Shown here piece after piece: positions 15,770-24,985 of a stretch of 64,000 nt of DNA. Under the pieces are notes generated by a model. It was not told the DNA's origin, searched no databases, and saw nothing but the letters and a program-made list of their open reading frames with translations. Source of the DNA: Lewinellaceae bacterium. GTDB lineage: Bacteria; Bacteroidota; Bacteroidia; Chitinophagales; Saprospiraceae. The stretch lies in the NCBI GenBank assembly GCA_020636095.1, contig JACJYN010000005.1, positions 620,001 through 684,000 of the forward strand. Reading direction: 5' to 3'. Numbering within the stretch: position 1 is the first letter of the stretch; every line of letters starts with the position of its first letter. Made by a program: the position numbers and the translations under genes.

Positions 15770-16312
15770 CTACTGTTTCTGTTCCTTCGGAGTTTCGTCC
15801 TCATCGTCGAACTCGTTGATGAGTTTGGAAACCTTGTCCAGGTCAATCTTGCCGACGAAGCTCATCAGCACGAACTCGTCCTCGCCGCCAACCAAAAGCA
15901 GCAATTCGTTGATCATCTTGTTGCCGTCATCTTTGATCAGGAAGTCCACGTTGGTCTCGTCTTTGTCGCGTACAGTCATCAGCACCTCGTACTCCTTGGT
16001 GTTGATCTTGCTCTTGGCGTCTTTGTAGAAACCGGCGGCATTTTCCTCGGCTACCAGAATGCGGATACCTTCCAGCTCGCTGGCCAGTTCGATGATGGCC
16101 TTGGTCTGAGCATCATCCATTTCCATATTTTTAATATCCAGCTTGCCAAACATGTTCAATAACTTGGAGCTGATGTAGACCACTGTAAAGCGGTCGTCTT
16201 CCACATACTTCTGGAAGTATTTGTCAATAGCGCTCACATTGGTGGTTTGCGCATAAGCGGAAGAAACAACGCCCATCAAAAGGGCAATAAAGAGGAATTT
16301 CAAGTTTTTCAT
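15770..16312 (-). CDS. DUF4252-domain protein, first in sigma operon
   Basis: A 180-aa exported protein (MKNLKFLFIALLMGVVSSAYAQ). The DUF4252 core is recognisable in SKLLNMFGKLDIKNMEMDD, GIRILVAEENA and NELLLLVGGEDEFVLMSF, ending in an acidic tail (EFDDEDETPKEQKQ). It follows the anti-sigma gene by 23 bp and heads a run of three paralogues. Confidence 0.85.
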   Translation of the reverse strand: MKNLKFLFIALLMGVVSSAYAQTTNVSAIDKYFQKYVEDDRFTVVYISSKLLNMFGKLDIKNMEMDDAQTKAIIELASELEGIRILVAEENAAGFYKDAKSKINTKEYEVLMTVRDKDETNVDFLIKDDGNKMINELLLLVGGEDEFVLMSFVGKIDLDKVSKLINEFDDEDETPKEQKQ

Positions 16313-16335
16313 AATTGTTGTTTTTGATCGAGTGA

Positions 16336-16842
16336 TTATTTAAAAAACTTCCCCACCTTCTTCAGTTTGTCCATTTCACGGACGGCGGTGGAAGTGCCGT
16401 GGTTAAGTTCGCTGCTGGCTTTCAGCAGAGCCGTGCTGGTGAGGCGAAAGGCTGCTTCGGTAGATTGCACTTCGTACTTCGACCAGTCGATTCCGGCCTG
16501 TTGTGGTTTTTGGAGGGCTTCCTGAGTGGTATAGGCCCACCATAGGCCGAGGCCTAGGACCAGGGCGGCGGCGATGCGCACTACCCAGCTACGGGCGGTG
16601 AGGCGGCGCACCCGGGCTTGTGGCTGAGCCTGTTCCAGTTGCTGAAGCAGCTTCCGGTCGAAGTCGGCGCCCAACCCGCGCTTTTGCTCTTGCGCCAGGT
16701 GCCGGAACAGCGGCTGATAGAGCTGCAGGCTTTCCGGCGCCTCTTCGCGCTGGAAATATTCCCTTAGTTGGTGCTCCTCCTTCAGGGAGGTTTCCCCTTC
16801 AAAGTATTTGTCCAGCAGTTGTTCCATTACTTGATTGTCCAT
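16336..16842 (-). CDS. Probable anti-sigma factor, single-pass membrane protein
   Basis: A 168-aa protein with an N-terminal cytosolic helical region (MDNQVMEQLLDKYFEGETSLKEEHQLREYF), a membrane helix about residues 88-105 (WVVRIAAALVLGLGLWWAY) and a periplasmic tail. Its start overlaps the sigma-factor gene by 16 bp, typical of a sigma/anti-sigma pair. There is no strong motif match to a named family; the role rests on position and topology. Confidence 0.7.
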   Translation of the reverse strand: MDNQVMEQLLDKYFEGETSLKEEHQLREYFQREEAPESLQLYQPLFRHLAQEQKRGLGADFDRKLLQQLEQAQPQARVRRLTARSWVVRIAAALVLGLGLWWAYTTQEALQKPQQAGIDWSKYEVQSTEAAFRLTSTALLKASSELNHGTSTAVREMDKLKKVGKFFK

Positions 16843-17333
16843 AATTGCAATAATTTCGAACGAATGTGTTTTCTAGCTCTGAAGATGTTGGTTTTTACCT
16901 GATTGAGGGGCATATCCAGGGTTTCGCAGATTTCCTGGTAGGCCATTCCCTCGATATCGCGCAGTTGCATCGCCATTTTCTGGCTGTCGGGCAGTTCTGC
17001 CATCAGCACTTTTACCTGTCCGACGGCGTCATTGAGCTCCGCCTGCCTGCCGGGGTCGTGATTGTCGCTGCTCAGGCCATAGGCCTTTTCCAGCCCTTCG
17101 GCCTGGTTGTAACGCAGCCTGCGTTTGTCGATAGCCCGGTTTTTAGTCATCTGCATACACCAGGCTTCGATGTTCTGGATTTCGTCCATGCTGTCGCGCT
17201 GTTCCCATACTTTTATGAAGACTTCCTGCACGACATCCTCGGCTTCGGCCGGGTTGGCGGTGATGCGCAGCGCCATCCGGTAAAGTTTGTTCTTTATGGG
17301 CAATACCCTTTTTTTAAATGCTTCGAGGTTCAT
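16827..17333 (-). CDS. ECF-type RNA polymerase sigma-70 factor
   Basis: A 168-aa protein with region 2 (ANPAEAEDVVQEVFIKVWEQ, NIEAWCMQMTKNRAIDKRR) and region 4 (LPDSQKMAMQLRDIEGMAYQEICETLDMPLNQVKTNIFRARKHIRSKL). It leads an operon with its anti-sigma gene and three DUF4252 genes, so it probably controls that operon in response to an envelope signal. Confidence 0.93.
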   Translation of the reverse strand: MNLEAFKKRVLPIKNKLYRMALRITANPAEAEDVVQEVFIKVWEQRDSMDEIQNIEAWCMQMTKNRAIDKRRLRYNQAEGLEKAYGLSSDNHDPGRQAELNDAVGQVKVLMAELPDSQKMAMQLRDIEGMAYQEICETLDMPLNQVKTNIFRARKHIRSKLLQLWTIK

Positions 17334-17502
17334 GTATCGAAATCTGATATTCGGATGATCTCTTTTTCTTATCGGATGTCATAAAGGTGACGGCCCGAAA
17401 AAGATAAAGTTACAGCCTTTGTAAAAAAAATAAGATTTTTTACCTCCAGGAGGAGAAGCCCCTGGCAAAATCTCCAATCAGTGGGGGTGCTGCTTCCAAT
17501 AA

Positions 17503-17732
17503 GCGGGTGCGATCCTAGGGGCCTATTGATGCCTAGCGGGGGTGTAGAGGCTTATTTGAGGCCTTATTTGGGGTTTTGAAAGGTTTAGCTTGCCGTTAGA
17601 AGCCCTCTTACAAACTGCTCTAAACTCCAATGAGCTCCCGTAAAGGCTTAAACCCCTCCCCAGGCAGCGGCTGTTCTCAACCCAGATTCGTTCAGGAATA
17701 GCCCTAAACCTGCTAATGGGCACAAATGGGAA
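17503..17732 (-). repeat. 230-bp interspersed repeat, copy 1
   Basis: This part of a 590-bp gene-free gap (17334-17923) is the reverse complement of 52679-52920 at an estimated 90% by eye, with small indels. It contains spaced GGTTTAG/CTAAACC words. It has no coding potential. The rest of the gap shows only an AT-rich start and a weak hairpin CCAGG...CCTGG near 17440. Confidence 0.8.
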
Positions 17733-17923
17733 CCGCTCCCCAATAAGCCGGAAAGTGAACAAACTGCTAAACCCAGGCATTTTCTTTAAGCGTATTATTA
17801 TTTCACCCTATCTTTGGCGCTGATAGCTGGAACGGATAGAAGCGTAAAATGTAAAATACAGGGCATGTACAGAAGCCATTTTCATTGTTTTCAACCTTTT
17901 ACATTTTCGGTTAATCAAGGCCT

Positions 17924-19567
17924 ATGAAGCAGTTGGATCGCCTGATGATCACCAGTTTTATTCCACCTTTTTTGGTGACCTTCATGATCGCTATGTTCGT
18001 GCTGGTGATGCAGGTATTATGGCTGTATATCGATGATATTGCCGGCAAGGGGTTGGGCTTTTTCCTGGTCATTGAACTGTTGGCCTACAAGTGCGTCTCG
18101 CTCATACCCATGGCCCTTCCGTTGGCGGTCCTCATCTCCTCGGTGATGGTGCTGGGCAACCAGGCGGAACGCTACGAACTGTCGAGCTTCAAATCCGCCG
18201 GTGTTTCTCTGTGGCGGATCATGCGGCCGATGATGTTCATTGCCGCCGGCGCTACGGCTTTCTCTTTTTTCTGTTCCAATAACCTCATACCGGTGGCCAA
18301 CCTCAAGTTTGGCTCCCGCATGTACGATATCCAGCGGCAGAAGCCCGCGCTGAGGCTGGATGCCGGCGTTTTTAATGATGATTTTGACGGTTACGCTATC
18401 CACATCGGCAAGAAGGCGCCCGACGGCACGCATATAGAACATGTTTTGATCTATGATCACAGCGATGCCTCCAAGGGGCGCCTCAGCCAGATCGTGGCCG
18501 AAAGCGGCGAGATGTACGCCACCGAAGACGGGGGCTATTTTGTGATGAACCTCCAAAACGGGCACCAGTATATGGAGACGGAGCCAACGGCTTCCAACTC
18601 CCGCCGTTCTTTTCCCTTTGTACGCACCAACTTCAAGAGTTGGAATAAAGTGTTCGACCTGGGAGAATTTCAACTCAACCGCACGAACGAGGAACTCTTT
18701 GCTTCCAACCGCAGCATGCTGACCAGCGGCCAACTGAAGGAAGCGGTGGATTCCCTGGATATCAAGATTTCCCGGCGAGAGAAAAGCATGTCCAACCAGT
18801 TGGCTAATTTTTTCTTCTTCATGGAAGTGGATAGCACCTACCTGAGCGAACCGGACGATGAAGAAGAGGGGGACTCCTCTCCACTACAGCCTCCGCAAGA
18901 ACCAGCAGATACACTGGAGCCGGCGGCGGCTGCCGACAGCAGCATGAGTGAGATTCCGGTGAATGTTCCGGCAAGGGGCGCCGCACAGGTGAGTTCTCTG
19001 CCACTGCAAGCTACCGTCGCTACGGCCCGCAAACGATTTGAAGGCAACCCCCTCAACCAGGAAATTGATAAGCCGCTGGACGAATACGCCCATTTTTACG
19101 AGTTGTTTAAAACGACGGACCAACGGCGCCTGCGCAACAAAGCCAAATCTTTTGTACGGAGTATCCATGCCCATTCCGAATCAGCCATGCGCTCTCTGGA
19201 CCGCCTGATGGAATCCCGGGTGAAGCACATTTATGAATTGCACACCAAATACAGCATGGCCGTCATCTGTTTTATTTTCCTGTTCATAGGGGCGCCTATG
19301 GGCGCTATTGTGCGAAAAGGCGGATTTGGGTACCCCATCCTGATCTCCATCATTTTCTTTATGTTGTTTATTGTATTGACGATCTTCTGCCGCAAGATTG
19401 CGGAGAGTTTTATACTGACGGCTGCCGCTGCCGCCTGGGTGCCTTGTAGTGTGCTTCTACCGATCGGGCTGATCCTTACCGTGAAAGCAATGAACGACAG
19501 CAAGCTGGTCAACCCGGATCGCTTTTTCATCTTATTCAATAAGGTTTTTAAACGCAGCAAACCATGA
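17924..19567 (+). CDS. LptF/LptG-family (YjgP/YjgQ) lipopolysaccharide export permease
   Basis: Inner-membrane subunit of the LPS transport ABC complex. The 547-aa protein has the classical layout: three N-terminal membrane helices (ITSFIPPFLVTFMIAMFVLVMQVLWLY; LLAYKCVSLIPMALPLAVLISSVMVLG), a periplasmic beta domain, and three C-terminal helices (MAVICFIFLFIGAPMGAIVRKGGFGYPILISIIFF). A low-complexity Glu/Pro/Ala insert lies at about residues 300-350. It overlaps the next gene's start by four bases. Confidence 0.9.
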   Translation: MKQLDRLMITSFIPPFLVTFMIAMFVLVMQVLWLYIDDIAGKGLGFFLVIELLAYKCVSLIPMALPLAVLISSVMVLGNQAERYELSSFKSAGVSLWRIMRPMMFIAAGATAFSFFCSNNLIPVANLKFGSRMYDIQRQKPALRLDAGVFNDDFDGYAIHIGKKAPDGTHIEHVLIYDHSDASKGRLSQIVAESGEMYATEDGGYFVMNLQNGHQYMETEPTASNSRRSFPFVRTNFKSWNKVFDLGEFQLNRTNEELFASNRSMLTSGQLKEAVDSLDIKISRREKSMSNQLANFFFFMEVDSTYLSEPDDEEEGDSSPLQPPQEPADTLEPAAAADSSMSEIPVNVPARGAAQVSSLPLQATVATARKRFEGNPLNQEIDKPLDEYAHFYELFKTTDQRRLRNKAKSFVRSIHAHSESAMRSLDRLMESRVKHIYELHTKYSMAVICFIFLFIGAPMGAIVRKGGFGYPILISIIFFMLFIVLTIFCRKIAESFILTAAAAAWVPCSVLLPIGLILTVKAMNDSKLVNPDRFFILFNKVFKRSKP

Positions 19568-20277
19568 GAAGGGGGGGCGCCCTGCAATCGGTGATTAGAG
19601 AAAATAAATGGTTCTTTGTGCCATTCGGCCTGTTCCTGGTATTGGGAGCTATACTCTTGTCTGTCCTGAACACCGGCGATGCGATATTTTTCTTCAGCGC
19701 CCACCGTAGCTATTGGGGCGATCTCTTCTTCCGGTATTTCACGAAAATGGGAGAAGCACCTGCTTATTTTCTGGTGCTGGGCGCCTTGCTTTTTGTAGGG
19801 TTTCGCCATGTGGCCGCCCTGCCGGTTCTGGGTTTCCTGGTTGGTTTGCTGAGCTTTTTGTCAAAAGAGCTGTTCAGCCACGACCGCCCCTATCTGTTCT
19901 TTCGCAAGATGGGGGTTTTCGACCAGATCCATACGGTAGAAGGCGTTGTGCTCAATGGGGGGAACAACAGTTTCCCTTCCGGGCACACCATGTCTGCCTT
20001 TGCACTGTATGCGTTTCTTGCCCTGTGCCTGCCCCGCAAAGGCGGCGTAGGCCTTCTTCTTTTCCTGGCGGCGCTGCTGGTAGGGGTTTCCCGCATCTAT
20101 CTGGTGCAGCATTTTTTCAAAGATGTGTATCTGGGGGCTTTCCTCGGGGTACTGGCCGCACTAGCTGTTTATTTCCTTCAATACAGAATGGATGCCCCCT
20201 GGATGGGCCGCAAGCTCAATATCAACTGGAAGGGAAAACCGAAAGTGAGGCGGCAAGCTTATCGGGATGTTCATTAA
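19564..20277 (+). CDS. PAP2-superfamily membrane phosphatase
   Basis: A 237-aa multi-pass phosphatase with the three PAP2 motifs: KELFSHDRP, the central NSFPSGHTMSAF and SRIYLVQHFFKDVYLG. It probably removes phosphate from lipid A or undecaprenyl pyrophosphate on the periplasmic side. Translational coupling (ATGA) to the LptF/G gene points to a role in LPS biogenesis. The exact substrate cannot be read from sequence. Confidence 0.88.
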   Translation: MRRGGALQSVIRENKWFFVPFGLFLVLGAILLSVLNTGDAIFFFSAHRSYWGDLFFRYFTKMGEAPAYFLVLGALLFVGFRHVAALPVLGFLVGLLSFLSKELFSHDRPYLFFRKMGVFDQIHTVEGVVLNGGNNSFPSGHTMSAFALYAFLALCLPRKGGVGLLLFLAALLVGVSRIYLVQHFFKDVYLGAFLGVLAALAVYFLQYRMDAPWMGRKLNINWKGKPKVRRQAYRDVH

Positions 20278-20282
20278 CTTTA

Positions 20283-20290
20283 TACTTTTG
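20283..20290 (+). promoter_or_regulatory. Bacteroidota -7 box (TACTTTTG)
   Basis: TACTTTTG matches TAnnTTTG and lies 21 bp before ATG 20312; a -33 box is not obvious. It supports the shorter start of the GNAT fusion gene and separates it from the PAP2 gene. Confidence 0.5.
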
Positions 20291-20311
20291 TTGCTGCAAA
20301 AGCAGAACACT

Positions 20312-21280
20312 ATGCCACTTTCCTTTTCAGAACTTCGCACTGCGCGCCTCGTTCTCCGTGAGCTCAACCCACCGGTGGCCAGGCATTTGTTCAACAATCA
20401 TACCGGCCCGGAGATCTTTCACTTGCTGGGCTGTAGTTCTGAACAAGACTATCTGGCTATTAAAGAGCGTTATTGGGTCAATTTTATTGACAACCCACGG
20501 TTATCGTTTCGCACCTGGCTGATGATCGATCCTAAAACCGGAGGGTTGATCGGGGATATCGGTTTCCACAGTTGGTGGCTGCGCCATAATTATGCAGAGG
20601 CAGGTTATGGAATCTGGGATGAGTTTCACAAGGGGAAAGGCCTGATGAGTGAAGCCATGGAACGGATTCTGGAGGTGGGTTTCGAAGAAATGAAGTTGCA
20701 ACGAGTCGAAGCGTTTGTCCTGCCAGGCAACAAGCCTTCCATCCGGATTTTACAGAAGTTCGGCTTTCGGAGAGAAGGCTTGCTGCGGCGCCGGTTTTGC
20801 AGCGAAGGTAAAATGGAACCTACCCTCGCGTTTTCCCTATTGCCAGAAGAATATCAAAACCGTGGAAAACAGATGGATATCCGCCAATTGGTAGCCGGCT
20901 TTGAAAACCAATCGCTACCCGCTACCGCCTGGACCCACGAAGCCCATCTTTCGGTCGGGCTTTGGTATATCCTGGAGTATGGCCTCGATGTTGCGCTGTG
21001 CAGAATCCGCCCCGGTATCATCGCCTACAACCTGGCGTCGGGAGGAGAAAACACTCCAGACGGTGGCTATCACGAAACGCTGACGATCTTTTGGATGCAA
21101 ATCCTGCATCAGTTTGTCGGGGAGCAGGGCCGCCGCGGGCGCTACGAAACCGTCCGGGAGTGCCTCTTCAACAGTCCCTACGCCGATAAGGAGTTGCCGC
21201 TACAGTATTATTCCAAAGGCCGGCTCTATTCCGCCCGTGCCAGGGGGCAATGGGTGGCGCCGGACCTGAAGGCGCTTTAG
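20312..21280 (+). CDS. GNAT N-acetyltransferase fused to an unknown C-terminal domain
   Basis: From ATG 20312 (MPLSFSELRTARLVLREL) the first 180 residues are a RimJ/RimL-like GNAT fold with AEAGYGIWDEFHKGKGLMSEAMERIL and VLPGNKPSIRILQKFGFRREG. About 130 further residues form a separate domain (TAWTHEAHLSVGLWYILEYG, ASGGENTPDGGYHETLTIFWM) that resembles a stand-alone uncharacterised family. There are no membrane segments. The fusion suggests both halves act on the same substrate, but neither substrate nor role is known. Confidence 0.8.
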   Translation: MPLSFSELRTARLVLRELNPPVARHLFNNHTGPEIFHLLGCSSEQDYLAIKERYWVNFIDNPRLSFRTWLMIDPKTGGLIGDIGFHSWWLRHNYAEAGYGIWDEFHKGKGLMSEAMERILEVGFEEMKLQRVEAFVLPGNKPSIRILQKFGFRREGLLRRRFCSEGKMEPTLAFSLLPEEYQNRGKQMDIRQLVAGFENQSLPATAWTHEAHLSVGLWYILEYGLDVALCRIRPGIIAYNLASGGENTPDGGYHETLTIFWMQILHQFVGEQGRRGRYETVRECLFNSPYADKELPLQYYSKGRLYSARARGQWVAPDLKAL

Positions 21281-21290
21281 CGGCCACTTA

Positions 21291-21323
21291 CTCGTCCCGG
21301 CTTCGACATGAAGCCGGGACGAG
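21291..21323. repeat. Perfect 14-bp hairpin between convergent genes
   Basis: CTCGTCCCGGCTTC, loop GACAT, GAAGCCGGGACGAG. It sits between two converging genes and may act as a bidirectional terminator, though no T-run follows; a REP-like element is the alternative. Confidence 0.6.
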
Positions 21324-21375
21324 GCTGCAACCCCATAAGGAGGTTGATGCAAAATAGGCGCCATTGGCTTCCACA

Positions 21376-22941
21376 TCACTTCACTGTCTTAATTTCTCCC
21401 GTTTGGATTTTACGCACATATTTATTCACCTCTTCCCGTACTTTGGGCAGCAGGATCATCAGGCCGGTCAGGTTAGGGACGGCCATAGCAAAGATCATGG
21501 CGTCGGAAAAGTCGGTCACTGCCGTCAGGCTGGCGGCGGAGCCCAGGATGACGAAGATGCAGAACAGAATCTTGTAGGTATAATCAGAAACCTTACTCCT
21601 TCCAAAGAGGAACATCCAGCTTTGCAGGCCGTAGTAAGACCAGGAGAGCATGGTGGAAAAGGCAAAGAGCACAACCGCGATGGTCAGGATGTAAGGGAAC
21701 CAGGGGATCACTTCGGCGAAAGCAATGGAGGTGAGAGTAACCCCACCCACGCGCTCACCGGTGGCGTTCAGCAAAACATTGTTGTTTACGACATCGCCGT
21801 AGACGAAATGAGAGTCCATATTGAAGATGACAATCACCAGGGCCGTCATGGTACAAACTACTACCGTGTCGATGAAAGGTTCGAGCAGGGCGACGATCCC
21901 TTCACTGGCGGGGTTTTCTGTACGGACAGCGGAGTGGGCGATGGCAGCTGAACCCACGCCTGCCTCATTAGAGAAAGCCGCGCGGCGGAAACCTTGAACC
22001 AAAACACCTACAATACCGCCGCTGATACCGGCCGGGGTGAAAGCGCCGCTGAAAATCTCTGCAAAAGCCTGTGGGATGAGGGAAGCATGAGCCATAATAA
22101 TGACCAGTGCCGCCAACACGTATATACCGCACATGAAAGGCACCACCTTTTCCGTAACCGAGCCGATCCGCTTGATGCCGCCGATAATGACGATGGCGAC
22201 CATGAGGGCCAGAAATACCCCAAAAACCAGGCCGGCAGAGCCAGAAGTGGCGCCGATCATGGAATTGAATTGCTGAGCCGCCTGGTTGGCCTGAAACATA
22301 TTGCCGCCGCCGAAGGAGCCGCCGATACACATAATGGCAAAGAACACCGCCAGGAATTTACCGAAGCCGGGCATTCCCTTTTCCTTTAACCCTTTGGTCA
22401 GGTAGTACATAGGGCCGCCATAGACGGTGCCGTCGGGGCCTACATCCCGGTATTTTACCCCCAGGGTACACTCGGTAAACTTGGACGCCATCCCCAACAG
22501 GCCGGCTGTGATCATCCATAAAGTGGCTCCCGGGCCGCCGATGGAAACGGCAATGGCCACACCGGCTATATTGCCAAGGCCCACCGTGCCGGATAGGGCA
22601 GCGGTAAGGGCTTGAAAGTGAGAAACTTCTCCTTCATCGTTGGGGTCGGAATACTTTCCCCGGACCGTATCGATCGCCAGCTTGAAACGGCGGAACTGTA
22701 CAAAGCGAAAGTAGAAGGTAAAGATGGTTGCCGCCGTAAGCAGCATAATGATCACCAGCGGCATGGCGGTGGAGGCGGAATCTCCCAACTGCACAGCGTA
22801 GAATACCGTGCCGGCAACGGCGTCAGTTACCGGCTGTACCGCTTCGTTGATCCGCTGGTCCCATCCTCCGGGGGCATCTTCCGCAAAAACGAGTAAGGGT
22901 GTCAGTAAGATTGCAAAAAGTGACAGTAAGTGCCTTTTCAT
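21376..22941 (-). CDS. Sodium:alanine symporter, AGCS family
   Basis: A 521-aa inner-membrane transporter with about ten helices that imports alanine or glycine with Na+. The family signature is clear: LSGTVGLGNIAGVAIAVSIG, GGPMYYLTKGL and FRRAAFSNEAGVGSAAIAHS. An apparent signal-like N-terminus (MKRHLLSLFAILLTPLLVFAE) precedes the first transport helix, as is common in Bacteroidota members. An ATG nine bases upstream (22950) is an alternative start. Confidence 0.93.
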   Translation of the reverse strand: MKRHLLSLFAILLTPLLVFAEDAPGGWDQRINEAVQPVTDAVAGTVFYAVQLGDSASTAMPLVIIMLLTAATIFTFYFRFVQFRRFKLAIDTVRGKYSDPNDEGEVSHFQALTAALSGTVGLGNIAGVAIAVSIGGPGATLWMITAGLLGMASKFTECTLGVKYRDVGPDGTVYGGPMYYLTKGLKEKGMPGFGKFLAVFFAIMCIGGSFGGGNMFQANQAAQQFNSMIGATSGSAGLVFGVFLALMVAIVIIGGIKRIGSVTEKVVPFMCGIYVLAALVIIMAHASLIPQAFAEIFSGAFTPAGISGGIVGVLVQGFRRAAFSNEAGVGSAAIAHSAVRTENPASEGIVALLEPFIDTVVVCTMTALVIVIFNMDSHFVYGDVVNNNVLLNATGERVGGVTLTSIAFAEVIPWFPYILTIAVVLFAFSTMLSWSYYGLQSWMFLFGRSKVSDYTYKILFCIFVILGSAASLTAVTDFSDAMIFAMAVPNLTGLMILLPKVREEVNKYVRKIQTGEIKTVK

Positions 22942-23111
22942 AATGGTCAATTGTTAGCTTTTTTTACCCAGTGAACAGAAAGCGGCCTTCTGAGGGAGGT
23001 TCATCTTCTGTTTTTGGGAGTGGTTTACTTGTAAGTGTTTGATTTTCTGAGACTTGTAGTGGCGTCGTCGCAGAATGGCATCAAAAGAAGCGTTAAGGTA
23101 TTTTTTTATTC

Positions 23112-23837
23112 TTGTTTTTTCAAAGGATCGCAGCTGATATTTCGAATTCGGTATTGGCAGGCGCGATTAATTTGGAAAGTTTTAGGCGGAAATGTTATTT
23201 TAGCGGAACGAGGAGTCGAAACGACCTACAAAGGAATAATAGGGCCCTATCCAAAAAGATAATCCTCTTGCAAAAAAAATATACCGATAAAGAACTCCTG
23301 GAGCTTCTTGAAAAAGATGATGAGCTGGCGATTAGCCTGATCTTTCGGGCCTATTATAGTTATCTCTGCAAGGTGGCCTACAAGATTATACCGGACAACA
23401 ACCTGGTGGAAGACCTGAGCCAGGAGGTTTTCTTTGAACTCTGGCGAAAAAAGGGCAGCCTCCAGGTCAACATTTCTCTGAAGGCTTACCTGCGGCGGGC
23501 GGCGGTCAACCGGGCGTTGAACTACATCCGGGACCAGAAGATCAAGTTTTCGGATGAAAAGCCATACCCTTTGCAGAGTGGCGATGCTCATGCCGGTTTG
23601 CAAATGGAAGCGGATGAATTGCAACTGCGCATCGATGAGTCGATCGATAGTTTACCCGAGCGGTGCCGGATCGTCTTTGTGTTGAGCCGGTTTGAAGATA
23701 TGTCGTACCAGCAAATTGCCGATGCCCTGGATATTTCGGTGAAAACGGTGGAAAACCAGATATCCAAAGCGCTCCGGCTGTTGCGCGAAGCCCTGGGCCC
23801 TTTCCTGAGCTTATGGCTCTTGCTTTCGCTGATTTGA
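23112..23837 (+). CDS. ECF-type RNA polymerase sigma factor (FecI-like)
   Basis: Region 2 is LVEDLSQEVFFELWRKKGSLQ with SLKAYLRRAAVNRALNYIRD; region 4 is SLPERCRIVFVLSRFEDMSYQQIADALDISVKTVENQISKALRLLREAL. The only in-frame ATG is 23112, but the first 50 residues are not conserved-looking and the true start may be TTG 23268 (MQKKYTDKELLELL) or near it. It is followed by a FecR-type anti-sigma gene. No TonB receptor gene follows, only a broken TPR/CHAT gene. Confidence 0.88.
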   Translation: MFFQRIAADISNSVLAGAINLESFRRKCYFSGTRSRNDLQRNNRALSKKIILLQKKYTDKELLELLEKDDELAISLIFRAYYSYLCKVAYKIIPDNNLVEDLSQEVFFELWRKKGSLQVNISLKAYLRRAAVNRALNYIRDQKIKFSDEKPYPLQSGDAHAGLQMEADELQLRIDESIDSLPERCRIVFVLSRFEDMSYQQIADALDISVKTVENQISKALRLLREALGPFLSLWLLLSLI

Positions 23838-23935
23838 AAGCCAGGCGACAAAATTTGGAATTCGTTCAAAAAAGGAAAAACCCCATAGGGGCAATAAAGC
23901 ATAACCGTGTCTTCAAAGCAGGAAGAAAATAGGAA

Positions 23936-24976
23936 ATGGAGGTTTCAAAATACATCATGCTCTTCCATAAAAAACTGAAGGGCGAAATCAATTCACGAGA
24001 ACAGGAAGAGCTCAGCGGCTGGCTGCAGCAGGAGGGCCCCCGTAGCCTTACTGAGGATTTGGACAAAACCTGGAACCTCAGTAAACGCTATAAGCAGGGG
24101 TATGAACCGGATGTCGACGCCGGCCTGGCCCGTTTGCAGCAACGCATAGCGGAGGCCAGGAAAACGCCTCAGCCGGCCGGCGCACAGCCCTCGCCTGCCC
24201 GGCGCAGCCTGTACCGCTGGCTTGCCGCCGCCGCCGCGTTTGCCGCGCTGGCTACCATCGGTTGGTGGTGGATAGGCAACAGCAATGCCGCTTCCGAACA
24301 GAATGCGCTCATTTATACGACCGGCGCCGGCGAATCTGAAAAAGTATTACTGCCCGATGGGTCTACTGTTATTTTGAATGAAAATTCCTTCCTCGTATTG
24401 AGCGCTGAGTTCAATAGCGCTTCCGAACGTCCTGTAGAATTGACGGGCGAGGCTTATTTTAATATCGAGCCGGACCCTTCCCGCCCTTTCCGCATCACCA
24501 CCCGCGACGCTATGGTGGAGGTACTGGGCACCGCCTTCAACCTGCGGTCTTACCCCGAAGAAGGCTTCACGGAAGTAGAAGTCGAGGAAGGCAGCGTGCG
24601 CTTGTCCGGGCTGGATAATGAAAATGCCATCCAACTGGCGCCAGGCCAGCGCGGTATCTGTAGTCCCGGCGCCGCTATGAATGCCAAAGACTCACCCGGC
24701 CTCAATGCCCAGTCCTGGCGCACGCACCGCCTGCAATTTCGCAATACGCCGCTAAGCGAAGCCCTGGCCTGCCTGGAGCGCCACTTCAAGGTAGAGCTGC
24801 AATTGGTGAACTCCCAACTAGCCGATTGCGGGATCAGCATGAAATTTGAGGATTTCACCCTGAACGAAGTGCTCGACGGGCTTACACTGATTTTCAATGT
24901 ACAGGTGTATCCCATGGAAGGAGGATATCGTTTGGAGAAAGGGAGTTGTAAGCCTGCGGCTTCGGAGATGAGGTGA
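23936..24976 (+). CDS. FecR-family anti-sigma/regulator
   Basis: A 346-aa membrane protein with an N-terminal cytosolic helical domain, one transmembrane helix about residues 95-115 (WLAAAAAFAALATIGWWWIG), a periplasmic FecR domain (LPDGSTVILNENSFLVL, GEAYFNIEPDPSRPFRI, VLGTAFNLRSYPEEGFTEV) and a C-terminal DUF4974-like region (LQFRNTPLSEALACLERHF). It controls the sigma factor encoded just upstream. Confidence 0.92.
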   Translation: MEVSKYIMLFHKKLKGEINSREQEELSGWLQQEGPRSLTEDLDKTWNLSKRYKQGYEPDVDAGLARLQQRIAEARKTPQPAGAQPSPARRSLYRWLAAAAAFAALATIGWWWIGNSNAASEQNALIYTTGAGESEKVLLPDGSTVILNENSFLVLSAEFNSASERPVELTGEAYFNIEPDPSRPFRITTRDAMVEVLGTAFNLRSYPEEGFTEVEVEEGSVRLSGLDNENAIQLAPGQRGICSPGAAMNAKDSPGLNAQSWRTHRLQFRNTPLSEALACLERHFKVELQLVNSQLADCGISMKFEDFTLNEVLDGLTLIFNVQVYPMEGGYRLEKGSCKPAASEMR

Positions 24977-24985
24977 TTAGAGGTA

